In this document: positions 1 through 9,849 of the stretch, piece after piece
Layout: each line of letters begins with the position of its first letter
Numbering within the stretch: position 1 is the stretch's first letter
NCBI GenBank assembly: GCA_023974075.1
Contig: CM043793.1
Location: forward strand, 6,915,628 to 6,979,627
Reading direction: 5' to 3'
DNA length: 64,000 bases
DNA from: Chaenocephalus aceratus
Lineage: Eukaryota > Chordata > Actinopteri > Perciformes > Channichthyidae
Program-made: the position numbers and the translations under genes
The notes under the pieces: generated by a model
The model's input: only the letters and a program-made list of their open reading frames with translations
The model's database searches: none
What the model was told of the DNA's origin: nothing

Positions 1-640
1 TGTCCCGTTGGATGTCCCGCCGTCTACTCTCCTGCCGGGGGTCCTGCCAGCTTCTTGTCCTGTCTCGTTGGAGGTCCCGCCGTCTACTCTCCTGCCGGGG
101 GTCCTGCCAATCCTATGTCCTGTGCCGTTGGAGGCCCCGCCGACTACTCTCCTGCCGGGGGTCCTGCCAACCCTTTGTCCCGTCCCGTTGGAGGTCCCGC
201 CGTCTGCTCTCCTGCCGGGGGTCCTGCCAGCTCCTTGTCCCATCTCGTTGGAGGTCCCACCGACTGCTCTCCTGCCGTGGGGCCTGCCAACCCTTTGTCC
301 TGTGCCGTTGGAGGCCCCGCCGACTGCTCTTCTGCCGGGGGTCCTACCAGCTCCTTGTCCTGTCCCGTTGGAGGTCCCGCCGACTACTCTCCTGCCGGGG
401 GTCCTGCCAACTACTCTTCTGCCGGGGGTCCTGCCAACCCTATGTCCTGTGCCGTTGAAGGTCCCGCCGACTGCTCTCCTGCCGGGGGTCCTGCCAATCC
501 TATGTCCTGTTCCTCTGGGGGTCCCGCCGACAACTCTTCTGCCGGGGGTCCTGCCAACCCCTTGTCCTGTTCCGTTGGAGGCCCCACCATCACCTGTCTC
601 ACCGGGGGTCCTGCCAACTACTGGTCCTCTTCCGTGGGGG
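1..640 (+). repeat. Coding VNTR, 60-bp unit
   Basis: About ten head-to-tail copies of a 60-bp GC-rich unit (core CTGCCGGGGGTCCTGCC) with point differences. Each unit encodes 20 residues. One unit near 400-440 is shortened. The repeat begins before the window edge. Confidence 0.9.
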
Positions 641-1180
641 ATCCTGCCGAAGCCTGTCCTACTGGCTCCGGTTCCTGTTCGGCCGACACCGGGTCCTGCC
701 CGGCCTCCGGAGCTGTCTGGTCTTCTCCCTCGAGCCCGGCCCCCTGAGAGCCGCGGTCTTCTCCCTCGAGCCCGGCCCCCTGAGTGCCGCGGTCTTCGTC
801 CTCGGGCCCGGCCCCCTGACTCTTCCTGCCGCTGCTTTTGCCCTCATGCTCGGCCCCCTGAGTTTGCCCGCTGTGGCCTTCGCCCCTTTTTGAACTTTGC
901 CTTGCCCCCAGGCCGTCCACCCGAGACCCCCTCCTTGGTCTCTGCCTTGCTCCCGGGCCTTCCGCCCGAGACCCCCTCCTTGGTCTCTGCCTTTCCCCCG
1001 GGCCATCCGCCCTCCACCCGTCCTCCAGACCCCCTCCACCCACCCTTTCTTGGCCCTAGTTATGTGTCCTCCCTCCGGTCCCCCTCCACCCACCCTGCTG
1101 GACTTTTTTTTGGGACGTCTGGGATCCGTCCCTTGAGGGGGGGGTTCTGTCACGATTCTCATGTTATGTCACGTTTGTAG
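2..1180 (+). CDS. C-terminal tail of an LTR-retrotransposon polyprotein (5' part outside window)
   Basis: The frame is open from the window edge to a TAG at 1178-1180 with no stop. It begins with a Pro/Leu/Val-rich tandem repeat (20 residues per unit, of the type LPGVLPxxCPVPLEVPPxxL), then a Pro/Arg-rich stretch, and runs 11 codons into the LTR that starts at 1148. A low-complexity proline-rich tail after integrase, ending at or just inside the 3' LTR, is usual for fish Gypsy-type elements; the Gypsy assignment is inference because protease, RT and integrase lie outside the window. No enzymatic domain is visible here. The reading frame could also be open by chance because the 60-bp repeat unit is a multiple of three. 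The other two forward frames are also long, so protein expression is unproven. Confidence 0.55.
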   Translation, partial: VPLDVPPSTLLPGVLPASCPVSLEVPPSTLLPGVLPILCPVPLEAPPTTLLPGVLPTLCPVPLEVPPSALLPGVLPAPCPISLEVPPTALLPWGLPTLCPVPLEAPPTALLPGVLPAPCPVPLEVPPTTLLPGVLPTTLLPGVLPTLCPVPLKVPPTALLPGVLPILCPVPLGVPPTTLLPGVLPTPCPVPLEAPPSPVSPGVLPTTGPLPWGILPKPVLLAPVPVRPTPGPARPPELSGLLPRARPPESRGLLPRARPPECRGLRPRARPPDSSCRCFCPHARPPEFARCGLRPFLNFALPPGRPPETPSLVSALLPGLPPETPSLVSAFPPGHPPSTRPPDPLHPPFLGPSYVSSLRSPSTHPAGLFFGTSGIRPLRGGFCHDSHVMSRL

Positions 1181-1572
1181 TTTTGTCTGTGTTGGTGTTT
1201 TTCTTGTCTTTGGGTTTCCTGTTTTATTGTGTAAAGTGTTCACCCCCGTTTCCTGCCTGTCTGCTTTCTGTCTGTTTCCCTCCCTGATTACCCGATTGTG
1301 TTCACCTGTTGTCCTTGTGTTTCTCCTCCCCTGCCCAGCTGTGTCTTGTTCTGTGATTACCCTTCTGTGTATTTAGTCTAGTCTTCCCCTGTGTTCCATG
1401 TCGGTTCATTGTTTCCCCTCCATGTCATTCCACGGTCTGTGTTCCTTGTGCTGCTCGTTGGTGTTGGATATTTTGGATTCTGCCTTGTTTTGCCACAGCT
1501 TTAATTTATTTAATAAAGCTCGCTTTTCGTTATTCTGCATTTGAGTCCTACCTGCTTCACCCATTCCTAACA
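1148..1572 (+). mobile_element. 3' LTR of a Gypsy-like retrotransposon
   Basis: A G-rich polypurine tract (1135-1144) precedes TGTCACG at 1148, the usual left end of this fish LTR type. The LTR ends in CCTAACA at 1572, giving TG...CA boundaries and a length of 425 bp. It holds a polyadenylation signal AATAAA at 1512-1517. The DNA to its right is a MITE seen elsewhere in the window, so the right edge is well supported. The 5' LTR and target duplication lie outside the window. Confidence 0.75.
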
Positions 1573-1826
1573 GCTATAGAAAACTGTAGTTTCCATAGTT
1601 TCCCCACAGCAGCAGATTTACAAAATTACGTCCACTGGCACATCATAAACACGTCGATAGTGAAAGTGCAGTCGGATTCTCGAAAGTACCGCAGTCTCTT
1701 CTCCTAAATCCTTTTGAATTCTCCTATCCACTATCCCTTAACCCCATGGCGTTTTACTCAGAGGTCAAGGAATAGACGATAGGGTTAGAATTTAGGAGCT
1801 GATTTTTGGATTATTCGACTGCAGCC
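1573..1826. repeat. MITE family A, fragment (inverted relative to the copy at 26072)
   Basis: Reverse-complement match to 26090-26330: shared blocks include the TAGTTTCCATAGTTTCCCC region and the GGATAGTGGATAGGAG region. The LTR element at 1148-1572 sits inside this copy. Confidence 0.8.
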
Positions 1827-1827
1827 T

Positions 1828-2197
1828 GAGTTATTCACTCCAGTTTTGCAGCATCCCTCCTCCGAGAGGCAAAGCATCCCGAGGGAGTTTTTCTCTCAGC
1901 AGAGGTTCAGGCCTTGATGCAAAAACAGGCAGTGTCTGCTGTGCGCACGCAAGACAGAGAAGGGGGGGCATTATTCCCCGTACTTCCTGGTTCCCAAAAA
2001 TACAGACGAATTCAGGCCCATTCTGGATCTTCGCAGTCTGAATCTCCACATTGCACGCCAACATTTCCGGATGTTAACTATAAAACAGTTACTGGGACTG
2101 GTGCAGCCAGGCGATTGGTTTATAACCATCGACCTGAGGGACGTTTACTTTCATGTCGAGATTGCTTCGAAATACGTATTAACCTAAAGTATTATTT
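1828..2197 (+). pseudogene. DIRS-like retroelement reverse transcriptase fragment
   Basis: Across one frameshift near 1978 the translation gives a recognisable DIRS-type RT start: a leader resembling GYSLQF...PPP, then LVPK, RPILDLRSLN, FRMLTIKQLL, PGDWFITIDLRD and YFHVEIA (about 1979-2185). These match the N-terminal fingers and the first catalytic Asp region (motif A, IDLRD) of DIRS/Ngaro RTs. The catalytic YxDD motif, the rest of RT and the tyrosine recombinase are missing, so this is a dead fragment. Confidence 0.7.
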
Positions 2198-2433
2198 AAT
2201 GTTTTAATAAAGGTTCATTAGTTTGTCTGTTTTGCACATGCTCCTATTAATATCTTTGTACATCCGGCACTAAACTGTTTTATTCTAGAGATCATTTACA
2301 GTATCTTCTTGATATTTTCTATTCTATATTTCTATCAATGACCTTCTACTTTCCCCCTATTTTGTATGTACTCTCAATATTTAAATATTTTCATCAAATA
2401 TAACACATTCAACAAAACATGCAGCAGAGCATA

Positions 2434-2545
2434 TAGGCACGTTTATTTATATAGCACCTTTCAACACAAGGCAATTCAAAGTGCTTTACAGAAATGAAAG
2501 ACATAAAGAAAAAGGCATTTAAAAACAGTCATTAAAAAGCAACAC
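2434..2545 (-). mobile_element. 3' end of a fish L2/CR1-type LINE
   Basis: The minus strand reads the familiar fish LINE terminus, with the core CTGTAAAGCACTTTGAATTG followed by GGTGCTATATAAATAAA. Only the 3' untranslated tail is present. Confidence 0.6.
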
Positions 2546-3556
2546 AATCTACCTGCATTGCAATTACTCTAAACGTGTAATAACGTGCTTTAACCACTAG
2601 ATGGTGCGGGTTAAAAAACACAATACATTATACCGCTGTTTCCGGTTTAGTTTACGACGGATATATTTTGTTAGTCTAGTTAATAAAAAATTATAATATC
2701 AAAACTAAATATTACTACTAACTTTATTGTGAAATTAAAACAGAACGGTAAAAGAATAGTTTCCGGTCTATTCTGAGGCCCAATCTCTTTGGATAAATAA
2801 AGAACTACGACAGATGTGTAATATGTAATGCAGTCGAACCATTTATTACAATGCATTTATGTGATGACTTTCAAAGAGTAAAGCAAGCACTGCTGAATAA
2901 AGTATGATTTTATCTTTTATGAAACGTTTTTTCATATGGTATACAGTTGGAGGTCAACCAATCACAGAGCTTGAGGACTAATCACGGGGCTTTGTCGAGA
3001 AAAGCTGACTGGCGTTGTCCCAAACGATAGCTGAGGATTATGGGTATAGTGTCTTCGGCAATCCTAAACTCCGAAAAAATCATTTGTCTCTCAGAATCAA
3101 AGGGGAAAAACACAAAAGCATTGTACAGAAGTTAAACCATGCAACAACCCAACAACCAACAACTAACCCTAACAACAACAATACAATTAATGGATTTGTA
3201 TTATTGCCTATCCTACCGATTCATCATTAAAACAACAACACAAACTATATCGAATCAACACAGAATAGCGCGTCAGTCAAGTAATTCCCGGGAGATAAAA
3301 GACCAAATAGAATCTTTAGTATTAAGCTCCTATATCTTAAAACACACTTTTATGCATTAGATTCCATTGAACATTTTCTGTTTTTTAAGCGTGTGTTTTT
3401 GTGTCTATTGTGTGCACCTTGAAAAGTCATACGCAGTTTGTAGGTGACAGCCCAAAATGGCAACTTATTGGAGATCTCCATGCACTCTCAGAGGGGTGGA
3501 TCCTGAATAAAATGTTTAAGGTCATTGAAGGAATGATTCAAAGGCCACATCCAAAA
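2546..3556. other. Intergenic DNA upstream of lox
   Basis: AT-rich. I see no gene, RNA or clear repeat. Short open frames at 3015-3360 have no recognisable protein content. Confidence 0.5.
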
Positions 3557-3666
3557 CCTGCTTACAAAACCTGCTTACAAAACCCTGCTTACAAAACCCT
3601 GCTTACAAAACCCTGCTTACAAAACCCTGCCTCCCTCCCTCTCTCCTTCCCTCCCTCCCCCCTCCT
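3557..3666 (+). repeat. Short tandem repeat (CCTGCTTACAAAA)n and C/T-rich tract upstream of lox
   Basis: Five near-identical copies of a 13-15 bp unit (3557-3630) run straight into a CCCT-rich tract (3630-3666). They end about 120 bp before the lox start codon, so they lie in the proximal promoter or 5' UTR. Confidence 0.85.
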
Positions 3667-3787
3667 CAGCAGAAGCTGCTGAGCTGCAACACTTGAGAGA
3701 AACTCTTTAGATCCGGCTGCTTGTGTGGGGGGGAAAGAAGCAAAGAGTTTCTTTCTTTATTTAAAACATTTTGATTTATTTTTAACA

Positions 3788-4337
3788 ATGAAGGAACTTT
3801 CCTCTGATGCCTTGCTGCTGTCTTTTACACATTTATGTTTCCTTTGTAGTTTTCTGGACGGGGCTCACGCTCAGGAGGCTGCAGGTGATGATAATGCGCT
3901 CCGGCGGGGGTTGACATGGCAACATAACGGCCAGGTTTTCAGCATCCTGAGCGGCGGCTCTCAATACCGGCCGTCCGGCAGGAGGCACACCGGATCCTCC
4001 CGACGCAGTGACCCTGTAGTGGTCCTCAGCCGCGCTAACGACACCGTCCCCGCCGCCTCCGGGGACTCCCCGCGTGTCCCCGCCGCGGCCGGGGGCTCTC
4101 CGCGCGTCCCCGTCACCAGCGACACTGCCCAGGTCCGCGCGATGATGCGCCAGCACCCGCGGCCTCAGCAGCAGGCGACTGGCAGCGACAGAGACTCTGC
4201 CCCGGTCCGACGGGAGGACATGATGGTTGGAGATGATCCATACAACCCCTACAAGAATTATTATAACTACTACAGCTCCTACTACAGAGCCAGGGCTCAG
4301 CCCCGGCACGGGTACGGAACCAGCTACCATCAGAATG
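3788..4337 (+). CDS. lox: lox coding exon 1 (signal peptide and propeptide)
   Basis: Encodes residues 1-183 plus one base. The donor is GTATGT at 4338. A GC-rich stretch (about 3900-4220) encodes Ser-Pro-Arg-Val-Pro repeats. The Tyr-rich run just after the GDDPYNPYK cleavage site carries the tyrosines known in LOX as sulfation targets. Confidence 0.95.
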
Positions 4338-7300
4338 GTATGTCAAACGTTTTGTGACCAAAAAAGACATAATAATACACAGATAATAATACACACACAA
4401 AAAAACGTTTAATTTATTAAAATTTTTGAATTTGTACATTAAGTTAGAAATATCCTGAAAGGATGGTATTTTCTCTAATGGTTATTAGCCTACTATACAC
4501 CCTGGTGTAAAGTAATTGAGTAGATTCAATTACTGGCTACTTAAGTACAATTTTGAGATATTCTACTTTACTTGAATATTTTAACTTTTTGCTACTTTGT
4601 CTTTCTACAAATCAGAGGCCTAAGTACGTGTATACTCCAATTCATTTAGTTACTTTACAGATTTGGATTAATGATGTGAAATATAATCAACATAAAACTT
4701 GAATTACCTGGAATAAATTCACAATCTACCCTGCAGTATGCAAAATAACATATATATGATTATGAAATGGAACAACTTGCATATTGAGTACTATAGGACA
4801 TTTTGCTGAAAAGACTATTGCAATTTTCCTTGAGTAACATTTTGAATGCAAGAAATGTACTTTACTCAAGTACAATATATGAGTACCTCTCCCACCGGCT
4901 GGTTATTGGAGACTGAAGAGCCTATATTTTTATTTAACATGTGTTTAGTTTATAGTTTATCCTCCATTAAAGCTCATAAAATGCCCGCTTTATAGGCTTT
5001 TTATGACTTCCGTAGCTAAACCCCTCAAATAAAATCATGCAGATGTGTGAGTTTTTACGTCTGTCATTAAATTCAAGATATCTTTTAATGTGTTTTGATG
5101 ATTGGTCTATGTATTTGGAAAACTCTTGCGATTTAAGCAATGTCATTTTGTGATGCGTCTTTTGCTCCCACACTGTAAAAAAACATTTTTTTTTACAGTG
5201 CACTGTATTCTGCTTCAGGACTTCCCGTCCTTGGTCTCATAGTGAGAACTGAGCTGAGGTAAAACCAGGATCCACGTCCCTTAGCATGTGATGTCATTTC
5301 CTAACACAGTCGAATAGTAAAAAGAAATCAAGTCCCATATCTTTTTCTGACATTTTTTCCTTAACTTCCATGAAAAATGTCACGGGGATAAGGAAGATGA
5401 GAAGGAGAATTAATCAGGAGACCACCGTTCTTAGATAATCGACTGCACTGCAACGTTATTACGATGACTTTACTACAATTTTGCGCAGACAGACTACTTA
5501 TAATGCCCCTATGCTTCGCCCCATTGGATCTGAAGACAAACACCCAGTTACCTGATTACCAATGTTGTAAATAAAAGTGAGAGGAAATAGTTGCTTGTGT
5601 CCACTTGTATAAACGACAGGAATCCAACACTTTATGGAATATGTTCTCTTAAATAGTTTTAGAAACGTGTCACATCTCAGTAAACCGCCTCAGATGTTTA
5701 TTGATCATTTTACAGTAATTGTTATGTTTGGTTGAAGGTTCAAAACATATTGCACTTTAGGAAATGACAGACATAGGTGAAACATGCTAAATGAGATCCC
5801 TAGATTACATAATCAGCGTTTATCGGTTGTTTCCATTAACGGCTGAATGGTGTAAATGTTTCAGCCACAGGGAATTCTAGGAGACTAATAACTCCTGACC
5901 TACCTAGGGTTTGACTCATGGCCTTATCATCACTTTAAATGGATGCAACAGGAGAAACTGCATGAAGATCAATTGTCAGCAGTGAGGGAGGATGTAATGA
6001 GATGCTTCATTTCAGTAGAACTATAATTTAACACTGACAATTCTCTGGTACAAGTAAAAGTCCTGCAGTCCATATCAGCGAAATGTACTTTAGGAATTAA
6101 CGTAAACTATTTAGTTTTTCAGTGAAATTGTCCCTGCCTTTTTTATATATATGATGTTTTGGTTTTTCAACTAGTGTTCATCATCATCGTATATTTGTAG
6201 CTTTGTTGCTGTCATTTGAGTTTCTCTAAAAAGTTAACCATTTAGCCGTGTTTTCTGCTTTGCAAGATTGCATTAAGGAACACTTGGTCCTTCAGTTTAT
6301 CACAAACATTTAAAAAAAACATCTGGGGATAGATGAGTTCCACTGGATGTAGTGGAGTAGAACCGTATACTCTAAAGTACAAGTACCTCAAATCTGAATT
6401 AAATACTTGATCAAATGGGCTTGGTTGCATTCCTCTATGCTTGGCAAAAACATTTTTGTGACTTTATGTCTTCTCAATAAAAAAACATTATGTTTGAAAT
6501 CAACCCATTACATTGAATTGACCTTCATCAAAAGCGACTAACAAAGCAGCTCTGGCGATTCTTACGGGAGTATTTTGCGCTTCAATATCTTAAAGACGGA
6601 TTCTCTACATGCCTTAAACGCTTTCCTTAGGACTGTTTTCATCAGAGATCAGAGCTCCTGTAATCTTATTGTGTCCTGTGTTGCTTTCCGTAGGTCTCCC
6701 TGATCTGGTTCCTGACCCGCACTACATCCAGATCGGCACCTACATCCAAAGAATGCCGATGTACAACCTCCGCTGCGCTGCAGAGGAGAACTGCCTCGCC
6801 TCGTAAGATAACACACGCCCGGTCTGTATGATGCCCACATCTCACCAAGGCAAATAGAACAATAGAATAAATAGTTTGCAGTGAAAGTGAAAGACTGTTC
6901 AAATCAGTTATCAGACTGATATGAAACACACTGGGGCCCTGCAGACTTTTATTATATGCTTTAAGACTTTAGAGTCGGGTACGTTATAAAGTTGGACCAT
7001 TTTGGATTTAAACATGTTGTGACATAATAAAAGTAAAAGCCAGTGCACTTCATTCCCTTCTGGTATCCTAAAAGCTAAAATGTTTCCCAAGCACAGAGGA
7101 CCGATTCTTAATCATCTTCATGTTTGAACGTTTCCTTTATTTAACTTTTAACACCTGGTTACATTCAATTCCCAATTGATTTAAACCTGGTTCCATGTTA
7201 TAAGAGTAAATATTCATGTGTCCTCTCCTTGTCGTCTCTCCCTTCTCTCCTTTCCTCATTCATCTTCTATTTCCATTCCTCGTCTCCTCTATATCCCCTC

Positions 7301-7699
7301 CTTTTTCCTCTCTCCTCCTCCAGCTCTTCCAGTTCTGCCAGTGATTATGACACCAGGGTTCTGTTGAGGTTTCCTCAGAGGGTGAAGAACCAGGGAACAG
7401 CTGACTTTCTGCCCAGTAAACCCCGATATTCCTGGGAGTGGCACAGCTGTCATAAGTAGGTGTTGGTGTTAGCAGCTTGATATGAGAATTAATGAACTGG
7501 AATATAAACTTTTGGTCCTTCATGTGTTGTTGTTGTTAGTCACTTCCACAGCATGGATGAGTTCAGTCTGTACGAGCTGCTGGACGCTCAGACACAGAGT
7601 CAGGTAGCTGAGGGCCACAAGGCCAGCTTCTGTCTGGAGGACACTTCCTGTGACCCGGGGTACTACCGCCGCTTCGCCTGCACCTCACACACCCAGGTA

Positions 7700-7788
<89 letters not shown>

Positions 7789-8747
7789 ACATCCAAACCC
7801 ACACACATCGTCAAAGCGGCTCTCTGTGACGGCGGCTTTTTCAATGCTTTAGGTTTGTCAGAAAATAGTCAACTTCAGGCCAATCATTCAAAAAACATGT
7901 TATAATACAGTTGAATAAACTCAGATGTATTTTACCAGTTTGTCATGTATTTCTTTAATACAACACCACATGTATATTATCTCCCCCTAAAATACAAGTA
8001 TATACTAGTATTTGAACTAGGAATTAATGATAGAATATTATATATGTTTTGTTATCTATTGACACCATTCATTGTAATGTGCTTGTATGTCTATGTGTGT
8101 GTGTTTTAAGGGTTTGAGTCCAGGTTGTTATGACACCTACAACGCTGACATTGACTGTCAGTGGATCGACATCACTGACGTCTCTCCTGGAAAATACATC
8201 CTTAAGGTCTGTGATTCTACTGGCATTGTCTTTAAGTTATTTTATATTCTCCTTGTGTTTTTCTTTAAATACTCACAAGTGCACAGTGGATTCCGGTATG
8301 GATAAATGCGCATCGGAACATAGTCTTAAACGAATGCAGTATTTTTCAAAGTCTAATAGAAATACAGTGACCAGCTGTTTGAAGAAATGACTTGGTCTTT
8401 TATATATTGAATAATATATTTGGGACGTGTTTATAAATATAACTGTCCTCAGTATGACCAATATGCATGGAGCTGAGTGCCACAAACAGGAAGTCCCTTA
8501 TAGTGTGGGACTAACGCATTGACGTTTTGTGTGATTGGATAATATTAAGAAAAACATTTAACACCACCAACTTATCCATTACACTTCAGAGGGTGCCCTG
8601 TTGACTGATGTTGTGTTGTGCTGGCAGGTGACAGTGAACCCCCGGCAGCAGGTCCCAGAGTCCAACTTCAACAACAACGTAGCCCGCTGTGATGTCCAGT
8701 ACACCGGCACCGCCGCTCACGTGTCCGGGTGCACCATGACATCGTAA
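3788..8747 (+). CDS. lox: Lysyl oxidase (protein-lysine 6-oxidase), six coding exons
   Basis: Secreted copper amine oxidase that converts lysines of collagen and elastin to allysine for cross-linking. Exons 3788-4337, 6694-6802, 7324-7455, 7540-7696, 8111-8206 and 8628-8747 join in phase into 387 codons; human LOX has 417. The start at 3788 has A at -3 and opens a signal peptide (about residues 1-28, ending GAHA). Residues 29-147 are an Arg/Pro-rich propeptide. [10 protein letters not shown] at 147-156 matches the BMP1 cleavage site (Gly148-Asp149). The catalytic domain shows WEWHSCHNHFH with the copper ligands His263, His265 and His267, Lys291 (in GHKASF) and Tyr326 (in CYDTY) of the lysyl tyrosylquinone cofactor, at the same spacing as human Lys320 and Tyr355. 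sncaip downstream supports orthology to LOX rather than a LOXL gene. The exact C-terminus is uncertain: the terminal TAA lies inside a good donor, GTAAGA (8744). Confidence 0.96.
4338..6693 (+). other. lox intron 1 with two decayed repeats
   Basis: 4495-4905 resembles the hAT-like family at 29115-30423 and 42281-42682 (CACCCTGGTGTAAAGTAA start, ACTTAAGTAC motifs). 5370-5870 is a degraded MITE family A copy (TAATCGACTGCACTGCAACG, then ATCGGTTGTTTCCATTAACGG). I see no exon in between. Confidence 0.6.
6694..6802 (+). CDS. lox: lox coding exon 2
   Basis: Acceptor TTTCCGTAG, donor GTAAGA. Encodes [16 protein letters not shown] followed by the [15 protein letters not shown] block, which is close to human LOX. 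Confidence 0.95.
7204..7323 (+). promoter_or_regulatory. Long polypyrimidine tract before lox exon 3
   Basis: About 120 bases, almost entirely C/T, end in CTCCTCCAG. This is much longer than a typical acceptor tract and fits strong polypyrimidine-tract-protein binding (inference). Confidence 0.6.
7324..7455 (+). CDS. lox: lox coding exon 3 (copper-site start)
   Basis: Encodes the [14 protein letters not shown] and [11 protein letters not shown] segments. Donor GTAGGT at 7456. A second in-frame acceptor 9 bp downstream (CTTCCAG ending at 7332) could shorten the exon by three residues. Confidence 0.93.
7540..7696 (+). CDS. lox: lox coding exon 4 (copper site end and LTQ lysine)
   Basis: Encodes [22 protein letters not shown] and the [10 protein letters not shown] end. 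The donor GTACCC is followed at once by a poly-C/(AC)n microsatellite. Confidence 0.95.
7700..7784 (+). repeat. (C)n(AC)n microsatellite at the 5' end of lox intron 4
   Basis: A run of about 17 C leads into about 33 AC units, beginning four bases inside the intron. The 3' end of the same intron has TGTGTGTGTG (8093-8103). Confidence 0.98.
8111..8206 (+). CDS. lox: lox coding exon 5 (LTQ tyrosine)
   Basis: 96 bp, phase 0 on both sides. Encodes [18 protein letters not shown] and the rest of this strongly conserved block. The acceptor is GTGTGTTTTAAG, just after a short (TG)n. Confidence 0.96.
8628..8747 (+). CDS. lox: lox coding exon 6 (C-terminus)
   Basis: Acceptor GCTGGCAG. Encodes [18 protein letters not shown] and ends in SGCTMTS then TAA; human LOX ends SGCTISPY. 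The TAA lies inside GTAAGA at 8744-8749. I recall a short last exon in human LOX, so splicing at 8743 into a further exon is possible. Confidence 0.85.
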   Translation: MTVNPRQQVPESNFNNNVARCDVQYTGTAAHVSGCTMTS

Positions 8748-8756
8748 GACACACCT

Positions 8757-8964
8757 TCTTCTTCTTCTTCTTCTTCTTCTTCTTCTTCTTTCTTCTTCTT
8801 CTCTTCTTCTTCTTCTTCTTCTTCTTCTTCTTCTTCTTCTTCTTCTTCTTCTTCTTCTTCTTCTTCTTCTTCTTCTTCTTCTTTCTTCTTCTTCTTCTTC
8901 TTCTTCTCTTCTTCTTCTTCTTCTTCTTCTTCTTCTTCTTCTTCTTCTTCTTCTTCTTCTTCTT
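8757..8964 (+). repeat. (CTT)n microsatellite behind the last lox coding exon
   Basis: Roughly 208 bp of CTT with a few interruptions (TTTC, CTCTT), starting ten bases after the TAA and ending in TTCACAG, a textbook acceptor at 8969. Confidence 0.98.
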
Positions 8965-8969
8965 CACAG

Positions 8970-9620
8970 ATCTAGCTGGTTGATAACAACATTTATTTTC
9001 TTCACATATGGGATAATTTAACTGATAACTCTTTATATTGAGTAGATTCTTGGACAATATTCCTGAATTTAACATTTTGACTCTAAAGCATTCTTTAGGG
9101 TTATCAACTGTAAATATTTTTAAAGAGGGTTTTTCAAATGTGTGTTGCTCTTTCCAAAAGCTGAAAGGGAGGGACGAACCACCTTTTCAATCTGTGATTG
9201 AGACACCTACAGCATTCACCTTATGTAACCCCGGCCCTTAAGTCCTGTTCAAACTATTATACCTTTGTTTCTCTTATTTACAACTACACTGTGAAATGAT
9301 TGTACAGTACCACATCCATCTTCTGTTGGTTACTGACAGGATGACATATCACAAGGGCCCAACATCTTGCATGAGGGCATTTTTTAAATAATTCTGTAGT
9401 GTCTTTTGGATAGATGGCCCCTGCTACCAAAACGCAGTCGGTCAGACTGCGTTTTGACAGAAAGCTCATGTCGACAATTTAAAATAACTCTCACTGTCAG
9501 AGGGTAGAAAAAGTTCCACAGTGTTAACATTCATAAAAACAAGTTAACCCGTAGACCAAAGTCAATAACCTGTTAGTGTGCTTTTTGGCAAGCAAACATT
9601 AGCTATTTAGCTAGCGAACG
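8970..9620 (+). other. Likely lox 3' UTR or downstream flank
   Basis: No coding features. A perfect hairpin lies at 9429-9455. No canonical AATAAA is seen close to the stop, so the extent of the 3' UTR is unknown. Confidence 0.35.
9429..9455. other. Perfect 11-bp inverted repeat, 5-base loop
   Basis: AAAACGCAGTC, loop GGTCA, GACTGCGTTTT. No protein or transposon context explains it. Confidence 0.7.
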
Positions 9621-9623
9621 TTC

Positions 9624-9625
<2 letters not shown>

Positions 9626-9658
<33 letters not shown>

Positions 9659-9664
9659 GAGACA

Positions 9665-9733
<69 letters not shown>

Positions 9734-9737
9734 CCGT
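9626..9737 (+). repeat. (CTAT)n followed by (GTCT)n microsatellites
   Basis: About eight CTAT units (9626-9658) then about 17 GTCT units (9666-9737). They are flanked by many GCTAGC/AGCTAGCT palindromes up to 9840. Confidence 0.95.
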
Positions 9738-9849
9738 CTATAAATCAAGCTAGCTAACATTTGCTATGTATCTACCTGATAAGCTAGCTTAGCTACCCGT
9801 CTAACAAGCTAGCTGGTAATGTTGCTATCTAGCTAGCTAATAATAACAA

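Noticed and set aside
3833..4330. 165-codon minus-strand frame opposite lox exon 1
   Set aside because: Shadow of the GC-rich lox propeptide exon; no recognisable content.
7563..7852. Long Val-Cys and Thr-His repeat frames
   Set aside because: Translation of the (AC)n microsatellite in lox intron 4. The same applies to the TG tracts at 61379-61482 and 62290-62412.
8668..9075. Poly-Lys / poly-Phe open frames over the CTT tract
   Set aside because: Pure translation of the (CTT)n microsatellite on either strand.
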